DNA from: Gammaproteobacteria bacterium
GTDB taxonomy: Bacteria > Pseudomonadota > Gammaproteobacteria > Chromatiales > Chromatiaceae
Reading direction: 5' to 3'
Assembly (NCBI GenBank): GCA_009908845.1
Contig: JAAAOQ010000071.1
Location: 1-37,059 of the forward strand
Length of the DNA stretch: 37,059 nucleotides
Made by a program: the position numbers and the translations under genes. Positions within the stretch are counted from its first letter, which is position 1. The number at the start of each line of letters is the position of its first letter. Below the pieces are notes generated by a model, which was given only the letters and a program-made list of their open reading frames with translations, searched no databases and was not told where the DNA came from. Positions 19,387 to 27,036 of the stretch are shown one piece after another.

Positions 19387-19941
19387 TCACCAGTGGCCGG
19401 TGCCAGCTGTGCCTTTCCATGGGCCCAGGATCTCACTGGTGATCCACCCCCCGTAGTAGCCGCCCGGCTGGGCCTGCACCGGCTCATCGTCGACGAAGCA
19501 CCGCAGTAACGCGGGGTAGCAGGCATACCAGCCGGCGATCACGGCGGCGTCGTCGCCTGCATTGGGATAACGCCAGATCGCGTTGCGAATCAAACCCTCG
19601 CTGCCGGCCACATCGAAGTACTCGGCCTCGCCCTTCCACTCGCAGAAGGTCCGTCGCGCTGATGCTTGCAGCAGTTCCGACCGGACCGACTCGGGCGGAA
19701 GATAGAACGCGGGCGGGCTGCCGGTCTCCAGCGCGCGGATGCTCCTCGAGGTCTCAGCGACCGGCGAATCGCCCGCATAGACAGCAATGCGGCGTGAATC
19801 GGGGACATAGGCCGGCGGGCGAGGATAATCCCAGACCGACTCCTGTCCCGGCCCGGGCGTCTCGGCGAACGGCGGGCGTTGTTGGCCGCGATAGCGCCAG
19901 GCGGCGCGGGCGCGGTCGAGATCGGATTGACTGTCACGCAT
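19387..19941 (-). CDS. DUF427-family protein
   Basis: Protein of 184 residues. It carries the DUF427 core: VWDYPRPP, VYAGDSPVAETSRSIRALET, PPAFYLPPESV, CEWKGEAEYFDV, AIWRYPNA and the Tyr/Trp-rich C-terminus GGWITSEILGPWKG. Biochemical function of the family is not established. It is the second gene of an operon: the DUF938 methyltransferase lies 30 bp upstream on the same strand. The 3' end faces hsp20 across the 11-bp tandem repeats. Confidence 0.88.
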   Translation of the reverse strand: MRDSQSDLDRARAAWRYRGQQRPPFAETPGPGQESVWDYPRPPAYVPDSRRIAVYAGDSPVAETSRSIRALETGSPPAFYLPPESVRSELLQASARRTFCEWKGEAEYFDVAGSEGLIRNAIWRYPNAGDDAAVIAGWYACYPALLRCFVDDEPVQAQPGGYYGGWITSEILGPWKGTAGTGHW

Positions 19942-19971
19942 GGTGGTATGGTCCTCGAATGATCCGCGCGC

Positions 19972-20628
19972 TCACTGGCCGGAGGTGCCGCCATCGACCG
20001 GTGCCGCAGCACTCGCCAAGCGATGCCAGACCAGCGTGCGGTTGTTGACCGGCATCGCGATGTCCTCCTCGAGTGCCAGCCCTGCCTCGGCGGCGAAGCG
20101 CTCGAGCTCGCGCCGATCGCGGACGCCGCTGGCCGGATTCTGCAGCCGGAGCGACTGGTCGAACCGCGCGTTGCTCTCGCTGGTGTGCTGGCCGTCGATA
20201 CTGAACGGCCCATAGAGCAGGAAACGGCCGCCGGCAGGCAACAGCGCACCGACCCCGGCGAACAGGCGCTCGACCTGCGCGAGCGACATGATGTGGGCGG
20301 TATTGGCGCTGAAGACGGCGTCGTAGCCCCGGCCGCTGAATGCGGCGAGCCAGTCTGTCTCCATGTCTAAGGCGAGCGGGGCCGGGAGATTCGGCAGCTT
20401 TGCCTCATCCAGCCATTGCCGAATACCCGGCAGATGGGCCGGGACATCGGTGCACTGCCAGCGTAGGTGCGGCATCGCCGCGGCGAAATGCACTGCGTGC
20501 TGGCCGGTGCCGCTGCCGATCTCGAGCACCGAGTGCGCAGCGATAAGCCGCGGTTTGAGCACCTCGAGGATGGGCTGCTTGTTCTCTTCGCAGGCCGGGG
20601 AAAAGGGTTTATCGATGATGCCTCGCAT
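19972..20628 (-). CDS. DUF938 class I SAM-dependent methyltransferase
   Basis: Protein of 218 residues. The start at 20628 (MRGIIDKPFSPACEENKQPIL) has CCGGAG five bases ahead and matches the family N-terminus. SAM-binding motif I is VLEIGSGTGQHAVHFA; then WQCTDVPAHLPGIRQWL, the post-II segment FSANTAHIMSL and GGRFLLYGPFSIDGQHTSESN, all characteristic of DUF938. Substrate unknown; related eukaryotic proteins are annotated methyltransferase-like 26. It leads an operon with the DUF427 gene. Confidence 0.9.
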   Translation of the reverse strand: MRGIIDKPFSPACEENKQPILEVLKPRLIAAHSVLEIGSGTGQHAVHFAAAMPHLRWQCTDVPAHLPGIRQWLDEAKLPNLPAPLALDMETDWLAAFSGRGYDAVFSANTAHIMSLAQVERLFAGVGALLPAGGRFLLYGPFSIDGQHTSESNARFDQSLRLQNPASGVRDRRELERFAAEAGLALEEDIAMPVNNRTLVWHRLASAAAPVDGGTSGQ

Positions 20629-20698
20629 GATGACTCCGGTCCGCCAGTGCTGCTGACTGCGCTCGGTCGCTTGCCCTGCGTCTTGGCGCGCGATGCCC

Positions 20699-20911
20699 CG
20701 CCTCGATGGGGCCGAACGCGCCTGAGGTTCAACGCCAGACTGGGCGGAGATTGGACCGGCTCTGGCGGTTCGCAACCGATGCCGATAAGACCGATGCCTG
20801 ACCTCCGCTTCGATGAGGCCGAACGTGCCTCGGGCTCAACGCCAGATTGAGCGCGGATTGGATCGGCTCTGGCAGTTCACAACCGGCGCCGACACGACCA
20901 CCGTCTCGAAG
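20699..20911. repeat. Imperfect 107-bp tandem duplication
   Basis: The segment from 20699 (CGCCTCGATGGGGCCGAACG) recurs 107 bp later from 20806 (CGCTTCGATGAGGCCGAACG). Matching continues through GCCAGACTGGGCGGAGATTGG versus its counterpart and CGGCTCTGGC, then fades after about 85-95 bp per unit. The two units fill most of the 430 bp between the divergent DUF938 and lipoprotein genes. Neither codes for a recognisable peptide. A TATGAT hexamer at 20959 might belong to the lipoprotein promoter, but a matching -35 is weak. Confidence 0.7.
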
Positions 20912-21056
20912 CGGTGCGGCGCCGCCGGCAAGCGCTGATGCGGAACTGGCGGATCGGCTATGATGGGCCTAGCCACGCATGGCGAGCGGTCTCGCGGTCG
21001 GTTGCCACGCTGGCGCTCGATCGAGGTCTACCAATCCTGCTGCTAACGAGATCGCA

Positions 21057-22175
21057 ATGCTTGAAGTGCTGAGAAGCACAGTGCTGATTGCTGCCGCCCT
21101 GCTCGCCGCCTGCGCCGGAACGGGGGGCGGGCCCGGCGGCGGGCAGGACACCGGGCGCGATGGCGATCGCGCGGCGGCGGATCGCGCCGGAGCCGAAGGA
21201 CCTGCTTTGAGCGAGGGAGGCGTGACCCATGATAAGGGGGCTTCCCTGACGTTCGAGCTCGGCGCGCCCCCGCAGCCCAATCAGCTCGGGGTCGAGCACT
21301 GGAAGCGTCCCCCGCGCTGGCCGGTGGGTCCGACGCGCGACGATGATTCCGAGGTCGGCGTGCTCTATGCAATGGCCTACTTCCCGGCACCGAGCGGTGT
21401 CGAGATCGAGCGTGCGAATCGTCTCGCCGAGCTCTATGCGGACGCGCGCGCGGGTTATGGGCTTTACAGCTTTCTGCTCGGCGGCCCGACCGACGCCCGC
21501 TCGCCGGTTGATGTTGCAGCCTATGGCGAGCTGCTGCGGGCAATCGATACCTATGTGATGAACAGCAATGGGGCCGGCGGCAATGGCGACACCGGGCGCC
21601 ACGGTTTCCTGATACAGGTGGACGTGCTGCGCCCCGACGGAGAGCTGTATGAGCGGGTTTATCCGAGGCTCTCGGCCGAGGCACGGTTGGTGCTGGCGCG
21701 CCAGTTGCGGCTCTACGGCCATGTCGCGCTCGCGGATCGGCTGGAGGCCTCCTCGGGTCCGTTCCTAGTGACCAGCCTGCGTCCAGCCCTGGTGCCGATG
21801 AGTGCAACGCAGCCCCTGCTGGTCGTCGATCTGCAGCCGCTCGGTCCCGAGTACATGTACTCGGTGGTGGATGTCTACGATCGCCCGATCCCGGGCGACA
21901 TGCTCGGCCGGCCCGAAAGTCTGGCTGCGATTGCGCGACGGCTGAGGGAGATCTTCCCGAACCGCCAGGTCGACAGCGGTGCCGCGCCGGCCCCGGACCA
22001 GGAGTGGATCTGGCTGATCGACGGCTCCGCCCGGGCCCAGGCTGTTGCTCCAATCACCCGAGGCGACTCGGCGGGGACGGCGTCATCGACGAGTCGTGCC
22101 AAGGCACCGGACGCAGCGATTGCGCTGGCGGGTGCTCGATCCAGTAGCAGCTGGTTGCGGATGGAGGCTGTCTGA
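21057..22175 (+). CDS. Predicted lipoprotein of unknown function
   Basis: Protein of 372 residues from the ATG at 21057. The N-terminus is a lipoprotein signal: hydrophobic stretch VLIAAALLAAC with the lipobox LAAC and Cys19 as the lipidated residue. A flexible Gly/Asp/Ala-rich linker follows, then a globular part with EVGVLYAMAYFPAPSGVEIERANRLAELYADARAGYGLYSFLLGG and, near the C-terminus, SVVDVYDRPIPGD. I recognise no family. Its TGA overlaps the ATG of the next gene (TGATG), so the two products likely act together at the cell envelope. An in-frame ATG at 20979 would bury the signal sequence and is rejected. Confidence 0.75.
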   Translation: MLEVLRSTVLIAAALLAACAGTGGGPGGGQDTGRDGDRAAADRAGAEGPALSEGGVTHDKGASLTFELGAPPQPNQLGVEHWKRPPRWPVGPTRDDDSEVGVLYAMAYFPAPSGVEIERANRLAELYADARAGYGLYSFLLGGPTDARSPVDVAAYGELLRAIDTYVMNSNGAGGNGDTGRHGFLIQVDVLRPDGELYERVYPRLSAEARLVLARQLRLYGHVALADRLEASSGPFLVTSLRPALVPMSATQPLLVVDLQPLGPEYMYSVVDVYDRPIPGDMLGRPESLAAIARRLREIFPNRQVDSGAAPAPDQEWIWLIDGSARAQAVAPITRGDSAGTASSTSRAKAPDAAIALAGARSSSSWLRMEAV

Positions 22176-22789
22176 TGTTGGGTGGACGTATCAGCGGTAT
22201 GCTTCGGTTCCTGATCGGAATCCTGCTCTTGCAGGCCGCCACCGCGTTGTTGACCTACACCGCGCTGATGACCGACCTCGAGCAGACCGCCTATCTGTTC
22301 GCGGCCTTGGCGGCGCTGCTCGGCTTCCTGGTGGCGCTCTGGTTCGATTCGGTGGTCGGGACGGTGCGCGAGCAGACGCTGGCCCAGCAGAACAAGCGCC
22401 ATACCCGCGAGCGCGAGAAGCTGCGCATGCAGGCCGAGCGCGAGAAGGCGAAGCTGGCGGCGCGCAAGAAGAAGGACTCCAGCGGCGCCAAGCTCCGCAC
22501 CGGCGTTGCGGTGGGCGGGGTCGTCGGGGTCGGGATCGCGATGATGTTCGCGCAATTCCTGACGCTGGGGCTGTTGACGATCTCGACCGCTGGTGGCGCG
22601 GCGGCCGGATACGGGCTAAGGCTCCGCCAAGAAAAGCGAATTCGTGCGCGTGAGCTCGAGAACTCTGGAGAACGGCTGATCGGGGCATCGACCGCGGACT
22701 TGCCAGCGCTCGAAGCCGAGACCAAGAAGGCTCCGACCAAGACGACGACAGCACGCAAGCGCCGCCGTGAACCCAAGAATGATGCCTAA
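22175..22789 (+). CDS. Membrane protein with coiled coil, unknown function
   Basis: Protein of 204 residues. Two membrane helices near the N-terminus (about 9-30 and 38-56), a highly charged coiled coil (about 62-105, rich in Arg/Lys/Glu), a second hydrophobic Gly-rich hairpin (about 108-148) and a Lys/Arg-rich C-terminal tail ending RRREPKNDA. It starts in the stop of the lipoprotein gene, a one-base overlap indicating coupled translation. No family recognised. The pairing suggests an envelope assembly with the lipoprotein (inference). Confidence 0.72.
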   Translation: MLGGRISGMLRFLIGILLLQAATALLTYTALMTDLEQTAYLFAALAALLGFLVALWFDSVVGTVREQTLAQQNKRHTREREKLRMQAEREKAKLAARKKKDSSGAKLRTGVAVGGVVGVGIAMMFAQFLTLGLLTISTAGGAAAGYGLRLRQEKRIRARELENSGERLIGASTADLPALEAETKKAPTKTTTARKRRREPKNDA

Positions 22790-22815
22790 GCCGCCTGCCA
22801 CAGAAGCGCGGGCGG

Positions 22816-22947
22816 ATGCGCCGTGAGCTGTTCGACCGTCAAGACGAAATCGAAGGCAAGCGCAACGATCTGATCGCCGATCTGGAGACGCAACTGGCGC
22901 AACAAGCCGAGACGCGCAGCTTGTTTACAATCAAATGGGAGCTGGCC
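22816..22947 (+). pseudogene. C-terminal remnant of a SNF2/DEAD-type helicase
   Basis: The frame reads RRELFDRQDEIEGKRNDLIADLE and then RSLFTIKWEL. Both resemble the extreme C-terminus of large SNF2/DEAD helicases of the HepA/DrmD kind, where DEI..KRD.LI..LE and LFTIRW end the protein. Everything upstream is missing: the intact membrane-protein gene stops at 22789. At 22948-22950 the frame reads TTA where TGA would give the common TGATG stop/start overlap with the next ORF; the ancestral stop may have been lost by one substitution (inference). Confidence 0.55.
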
Positions 22948-22949
22948 TT

Positions 22950-23394
22950 ATGCGCGAACAAATGCCCAGGGAGCCGGCCCGAGAGCTGGCCGAGCGCATC
23001 GTCGACAAACTCATTGCAGAAGGGCTGGTCACTCGGCGCGCATTTCAACCTGTCGGGACTGGACCTCTCCGACGCGGAGGTCGAAGAATTCGCCAAGCTG
23101 ACGGTGGAGCTTGCCCAGATCCTCAGCTGCGGGACCTGTGGCCAGATCCCCGGCAAGCAAGGCGTGAACCACTACGAGTGCAGTTGCCCGAGACCAGCGG
23201 TGGTGCGGATATTGCCGCTGCAGCTTCGATGGGCAGAGAGTGACCTCGCTGCTGGTCCCCTCTGCCCCCCTGGGATACTGTGCCGAGCGGGTTTGGACAG
23301 GGGGACGTCCAACGTTTCGCGGAGTCGCTCGACCGATTGGCAAGACGGCCGGCGTCCGGACCACTCACTCGCGCTCGCCCGATCTTGCACATGA
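22950..23394 (+). pseudogene. Frameshifted small Cys-rich ORF
   Basis: From the ATG at 22950 the frame gives MREQMPREPARELAERIVDK followed by LIAEGLVT, then degenerates. In the +1 neighbouring frame a sensible continuation appears from about 23035: NLSGLDLSDAEVEEFAKL, then a zinc-ribbon-like CGTCGQIPGKQG..HYECSC. A single indel near 23030 would join them into one small protein of about 85 residues or more. No family recognised; it would have been the gene after the helicase. Confidence 0.42.
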
Positions 23395-23427
23395 ACAACA
23401 GACACATAATCAGACCTGACAACTGCG

Positions 23428-23511
23428 ATGCCTAGGCGAGAGAGCGTCGCCGTCCAACCCTCCGTGCTGCGGTGGGCGCGGGAGAGCCTGGGCATGTCTG
23501 TGGATGATTGA
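23428..23511 (+). pseudogene. N-terminal stub of an Xre/ImmA-type regulator
   Basis: The 27 codons MPRRESVAVQPSVLRWARES followed by LGMSVDD end at a TGA. The spacing P-x-V-L-R-W-A-R-E-S-x-G-x-S-x-x-D is the usual start of helix-turn-helix proteins of the Xre plus ImmA/IrrE peptidase family, often partnered with a toxin. The rest of the gene is absent; a hairpin cluster begins 40 bp further on. Confidence 0.45.
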
Positions 23512-23550
23512 CGCGAGCATGACGATATCACCCACCACGCGATTACTTCC

Positions 23551-23670
23551 GCTTGTTGCCACGCTCCAGCGTAGGAACGCCGCCCCAGCGGCCCGTGAGC
23601 TGAGATGGCAGCATGATGCGCGACGCCGGAGCGTCGGCCCTTGCTCCCACGCTGGAGCGTGGGCGCGAGA
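23551..23670. repeat. Hairpin cluster (BIME/REP-like)
   Basis: CCACGCTCCAGCGTAGGAAC (from 23559) and, inverted, GCTCCCACGCTGGAGCGTGG (from 23643) bracket a third small hairpin GACGC-CGGA-GCGTC (23622-23635). The outer arms match the gammaproteobacterial repeat type TTCCCACGCTCCAGCGTGGGAA. It lies directly upstream of the ATPase/TOPRIM operon and downstream of the Xre stub, so it marks a rearrangement-prone boundary. Confidence 0.72.
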
Positions 23671-23772
23671 CGGAAGGATTACCTGCGCTCCCTGCTCGCC
23701 GCAGGAGGTAGCGCGATGGGGGATAGAATTCGGCGCGACCGGCGTTCGCATACCATCGACGTCTGTAATGCT

Positions 23773-25041
23773 ATGTACAAACTGACCGGACTCTCGACAG
23801 TCGACTACCGCAGCTTCCCTGGCCGGCTCGACCTCGAACTGCGCCCGCTGACTCTGCTCTATGGCCGAAACAACGCCGGCAAGAGCGCGGTGCTCAGGCT
23901 GCTGCCGATCCTCGCGGACTCGGTCGCCGATGGTGCGACCTCGCCCTTCGACATCGGCCGGGCCGCCGGTTCCGGCGCAAGCTTTCTGGACGTGCCGGCC
24001 CGTGCCGGCAAGGCGTCGGGACTCAAGCAGATGACGCTGGCGCTCGACTGGAGGGATGCCGCCGGGCAGCGTTGGAGCGACACCTTCGTCATCAAGTATA
24101 TCGACGAGGCCAACCAGACCATCATTGCGAGCTACGAGTGCGCTGGTCCGGATGGGCTGATGTTCCGCGCGGCTGCCGAGCCCTGGCCGGAACACGAGAC
24201 GTATCGCGTGTCCGATGGTGGCGAGGGGTCAGCGAATCAGGCCATTCGGCCGCAATTTGCCGGGCTGGTCCCGGCGGCCCACCTGGCCCTGCCGCCGGAG
24301 CTAAGTGCGCTGCGCGAGCGATTGGTCCGGCTGCGCGGACAGATCCAGTGGCTGCGTTCAGTGCGAGCGCGCTGGCAGCGGCCTGTCACGCGAACGGGGC
24401 GCCGGTTCCGACTGCTCGATGCCGACGGCGCGAACGCCGCCGAGGCTGTGGTGACCGACCCAGCCGTTTTCGATGACGTTGCCGCCTGGTACGCTCTGCC
24501 CGAAATCGGCCGGCGCCTTGAACATGCGGCGGCGGCGATCGGACAGCCCAGTTACCGGCTGCTGCTCAATCCGAGCAGCGGACCATTGCGTGACATTGAA
24601 CTGCTCGATACCGGCGAGGGCATGATTCAGGTGCTTCCGGTCCTCGTCGCCGCCGCACTCGCCCGCGCACGCGGCGACGCCGGTATCCTCGCCGTCGAAG
24701 AGCCGGAGAGCCATCTGCATGCCAACGCCCAGCAGGCATTGGCGAACCATTTTTGCGAGATCGCGGCTGGCGCGAGCGCGCCGACCATCATCGTCGAGAC
24801 CCATTCCCGCATCTTGATGCTCGGCGTGCAACTGGCGCTCGCAGAGCGGCGCTTGCCGCCGGAGCGGGTGCGTGCATATTGGATCGACCAGGAGTCGACC
24901 GGCGAGAGTATTGCGACGCCAGTCGACTTCGATCGGCACGGACGACCGCTTGGGGGCTGGCCGCAGGCCGCGTTCGACGAGGATCAGGCCCTCGCCCGCC
25001 GTCTGCTTGATCGGCAATTGCAGGGCGGCGCCTTCGGCTGA
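23773..25041 (+). CDS. AAA/ABC-type ATPase of a two-gene system (DUF3696-like)
   Basis: Protein of 422 residues starting at MYKLTGLSTVDYRSF, the typical opening of OLD/RecF-like ATPases; earlier in-frame starts run back into the hairpin repeat. Walker A is GRNNAGKS (31-38), Walker B is ILAVEEPESHLHANAQQAL with catalytic Glu310 region, and the sensor motif is ETHSRILM (His344). The C-terminus (GRPLGGWPQAAFDEDQALAR) resembles the DUF3696 tail of AAA_15/AAA_21 proteins. It has no nuclease domain of its own; the next gene, starting two bases later, carries TOPRIM-like residues. Paired ATPase and TOPRIM genes are known from anti-phage systems such as PARIS and AbiL. Role in defence is inference from domains and surroundings. 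Confidence 0.85.
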   Translation: MYKLTGLSTVDYRSFPGRLDLELRPLTLLYGRNNAGKSAVLRLLPILADSVADGATSPFDIGRAAGSGASFLDVPARAGKASGLKQMTLALDWRDAAGQRWSDTFVIKYIDEANQTIIASYECAGPDGLMFRAAAEPWPEHETYRVSDGGEGSANQAIRPQFAGLVPAAHLALPPELSALRERLVRLRGQIQWLRSVRARWQRPVTRTGRRFRLLDADGANAAEAVVTDPAVFDDVAAWYALPEIGRRLEHAAAAIGQPSYRLLLNPSSGPLRDIELLDTGEGMIQVLPVLVAAALARARGDAGILAVEEPESHLHANAQQALANHFCEIAAGASAPTIIVETHSRILMLGVQLALAERRLPPERVRAYWIDQESTGESIATPVDFDRHGRPLGGWPQAAFDEDQALARRLLDRQLQGGAFG

Positions 25042-25043
25042 CC

Positions 25044-26450
25044 ATGCGTGTCCTCATCGATGCCACCCTGTTTGCCGGTGCCGAGTCAGAGGAGCTGGCG
25101 TTTCTGCATCTGTTCTCGTTGGCGCGCGATGGCCGCCACGTGTTGCTGACAGCGCCGATCTACGGGCGGAATGAGCCCCGTGAGGTGCTCGACTGGCTGG
25201 ATTCGCTGCCCGACGCCTGCTGTCGTCAGGTCAGACAAATCCTCGAACAAGGCGTCCGCGCCGCCAGCGGATCGTCGGCGGATGCGGTCGGCATAAGACT
25301 GGTGGCCGAGCCACGCTCCGACTGGGCCGCCGGTCGACTCTGCCTTGATGACGCGCTCCGCTTGCTGCAGACGCCGCTGGGCGTCATGGTCGAGAATCGG
25401 CGCGCCGACTGGCGTTTTCTGCTGGCGCTGGCGCCGCCGGTCCAGCGCGACCAATTGCAACATGCGCTGGACCAAGGCTGGCTGGAGATTCTGCACGCTG
25501 GCGGGCTTGGAGACATGAAGGCATGGCTTGAAGAACTGCTGGTAAAGCCCTTCACGTCAGTGAGCAACGCCGCAAGGCTATTGCGGCTGTGGGTGATGTT
25601 CGATCGCGACGCCGATTCCGCCGATCGTAGTCAACCCTCTCAAGCGTCCATCGCGATGAAGACCCTTTGCGAATCCGCGCCCGCGCGGCCCTGGCCCCTG
25701 GGCCACTATCAGCTCGGCCGGCGCGCCATCGAAAACTATCTTCCGGTCGTCGCCATCGCCGAGCTCGCCCGGCGGTTGAACAGCAACGGACCGGATCAGC
25801 ACCAATTCGGGACGGTAAACCGCTGGTTCTGGGCGACGACCTACGGCGAATACTTCACCGGGATGCCCGGCAACCGTATTCGCGACGCGATCGATGCACT
25901 GTGTCAGGCCGTGATTGAGGGAAGCGACCCGATCCCGTCCGATCTGGTCCGCGAGGTTGCCCCCATCCGCACCTTCAACTTCCGCGCAACGCGCAGCAAG
26001 GCGCTGGCGTTGCATATGATCTGGAAGATCGCAGATGAGCAATTGCGCGAGCGCACCCAGCGCGCACTCGGCGAGCAAGGGGTGGACGCCGTCCATCGGC
26101 TGTTCGCCGGGCGCGACGCGATGTGTCCGGAGAACCGGATCGTAGCCTTGCCAGAGGAGCTGCAAAGGGTGCGAACTGAGCTGACGCCCCGGTCGGGCAT
26201 CCTGTCGTTGGGGAACGAATCGAGGGATCCGAGTGCTCAGCGTGAAGAGATGCGCGGCGCGCGGGGCCACCTGCTGCCTGAGTATCTGATCCCGCCGGAT
26301 ACACCGGTCGCGTTCGACGTATTGAGCGGCGAGATTCCGGCCGCCGTGGATCGCATTTTGACCGCCCGCCGAACGCTGATCGACGACCTCGAACGCGACT
26401 TCCTCGATTCACTGGGTTTCACCCTCGGAAGCCCCGAGGCGACGAGCTGA
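25044..26450 (+). CDS. TOPRIM-like partner protein of the ATPase
   Basis: Protein of 468 residues, two bases after the ATPase stop, with no ribosome site of its own, so probably translated by coupling. A TOPRIM-like arrangement is visible: Glu117 in GVMVENRRADW, Gly-rich HAGGLGD (151-157), the acidic pair Asp187/Asp189 in LWVMFDRDAD, and downstream RRAIENYLP, a motif seen in DUF4435/OLD-type TOPRIM proteins. The N-terminal 110 residues (MRVLIDATLFAG) and the C-terminal 230 residues are not recognised. It may be the nuclease or effector half of the system. The family call rests on spacing of a few residues, so it is less certain than that of the ATPase. Confidence 0.72.
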   Translation: MRVLIDATLFAGAESEELAFLHLFSLARDGRHVLLTAPIYGRNEPREVLDWLDSLPDACCRQVRQILEQGVRAASGSSADAVGIRLVAEPRSDWAAGRLCLDDALRLLQTPLGVMVENRRADWRFLLALAPPVQRDQLQHALDQGWLEILHAGGLGDMKAWLEELLVKPFTSVSNAARLLRLWVMFDRDADSADRSQPSQASIAMKTLCESAPARPWPLGHYQLGRRAIENYLPVVAIAELARRLNSNGPDQHQFGTVNRWFWATTYGEYFTGMPGNRIRDAIDALCQAVIEGSDPIPSDLVREVAPIRTFNFRATRSKALALHMIWKIADEQLRERTQRALGEQGVDAVHRLFAGRDAMCPENRIVALPEELQRVRTELTPRSGILSLGNESRDPSAQREEMRGARGHLLPEYLIPPDTPVAFDVLSGEIPAAVDRILTARRTLIDDLERDFLDSLGFTLGSPEATS

Positions 26451-26458
26451 TAGCGTGC

Positions 26459-26944
26459 TTGGGCCGGGACGAGCGGCACGTGCAGCAGCGGACAGGCCCG
26501 TTCTCGCTGATCCTGACCCAGTAAAACCGCGAGTAGATCGCAGCGATGCTGGCTGAGGAGCTATGCAAGCTGGAGGGCTTTACCTATGCCCCGTCGGAGA
26601 CGCTGTGGTGGCAGCACGGCCACTCCACGGAGCGGGACTTCATCTGGGTGACGACCCAGAACCTGTCCGCCGAGCAGTTGCAGGCCCTGTCGGACGAGGT
26701 GGGCGAGGGCCGCTCGGTGCTGGTGCTGTGCAGCGCCTTCCGCGGCGTCGGCGCCGAGGTCGCCGCCCAGCGCTGGCCGAAGCTGACGATGAAGAAGATC
26801 CCGCGCGTGGTGCTGGCCCGCTGCGAGTGGGGCCGCGACGACTACAGCCTGAACGCTCAGAATCTGCCGATGGCGGTACCGGACGCGGAGCCTCCCCGTG
26901 ACATCCCTCGGCAGGCCTCGCTGTTCGACGGGGATGGCGAATGA
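26459..26944 (+). pseudogene. C-terminal remnant of a type III-like DNA methyltransferase, two nonsense codons
   Basis: The frame from 26459 reads LGRDERHVQQRTGPFSLILTQ, stop TAA (26522-26524), NRE, stop TAG (26534-26536), IAAMLAEELCKLEGFTYAPS and onward to LNAQNLPMA and a short tail. This is the C-terminus of adenine-specific methyltransferases of type III restriction systems (ETLWWQHGHSTERDFI, KKIPRVVLARCEWGRDDYSL). The catalytic part is missing; the break lies just after the TOPRIM gene. Both stops fall within LTQ(E)NRE(Q)IAA, where sense codons are expected. The 132 codons from the ATG at 26546 stay open but cannot be active. Its TGA overlaps the next ATG. Confidence 0.8.
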
Positions 26945-27030
26945 GCAACCCCCATGTTCTGGTCATCGCCGGTCCCAACGGCGCAGGGAAGACTACCTTC
27001 GCTCGGGAGTTCCTGCCAAAGGAGGCGTAG
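26941..27030 (+). pseudogene. 29-codon stub of a zeta-toxin-like kinase
   Basis: MSNPHVLVIAGPNGAGKTTF followed by AREFLPKEA and a TAG. The P-loop GPNGAGKTTFAREFLP is that of the zeta-toxin/AAA kinase group, whose members are about 190-200 residues. Everything after the P-loop helix is missing and the next ORF begins seven bases later, so an internal deletion is likely. ATGA overlap with the methyltransferase remnant shows the original operon order. Confidence 0.7.
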
Positions 27031-27036
27031 TGTTCA

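Noticed and set aside
23551-23670. CRISPR-like repeat
   Set aside because: Only two inverted outer arms and one different inner hairpin; no regular repeat-spacer pattern and no cas genes.
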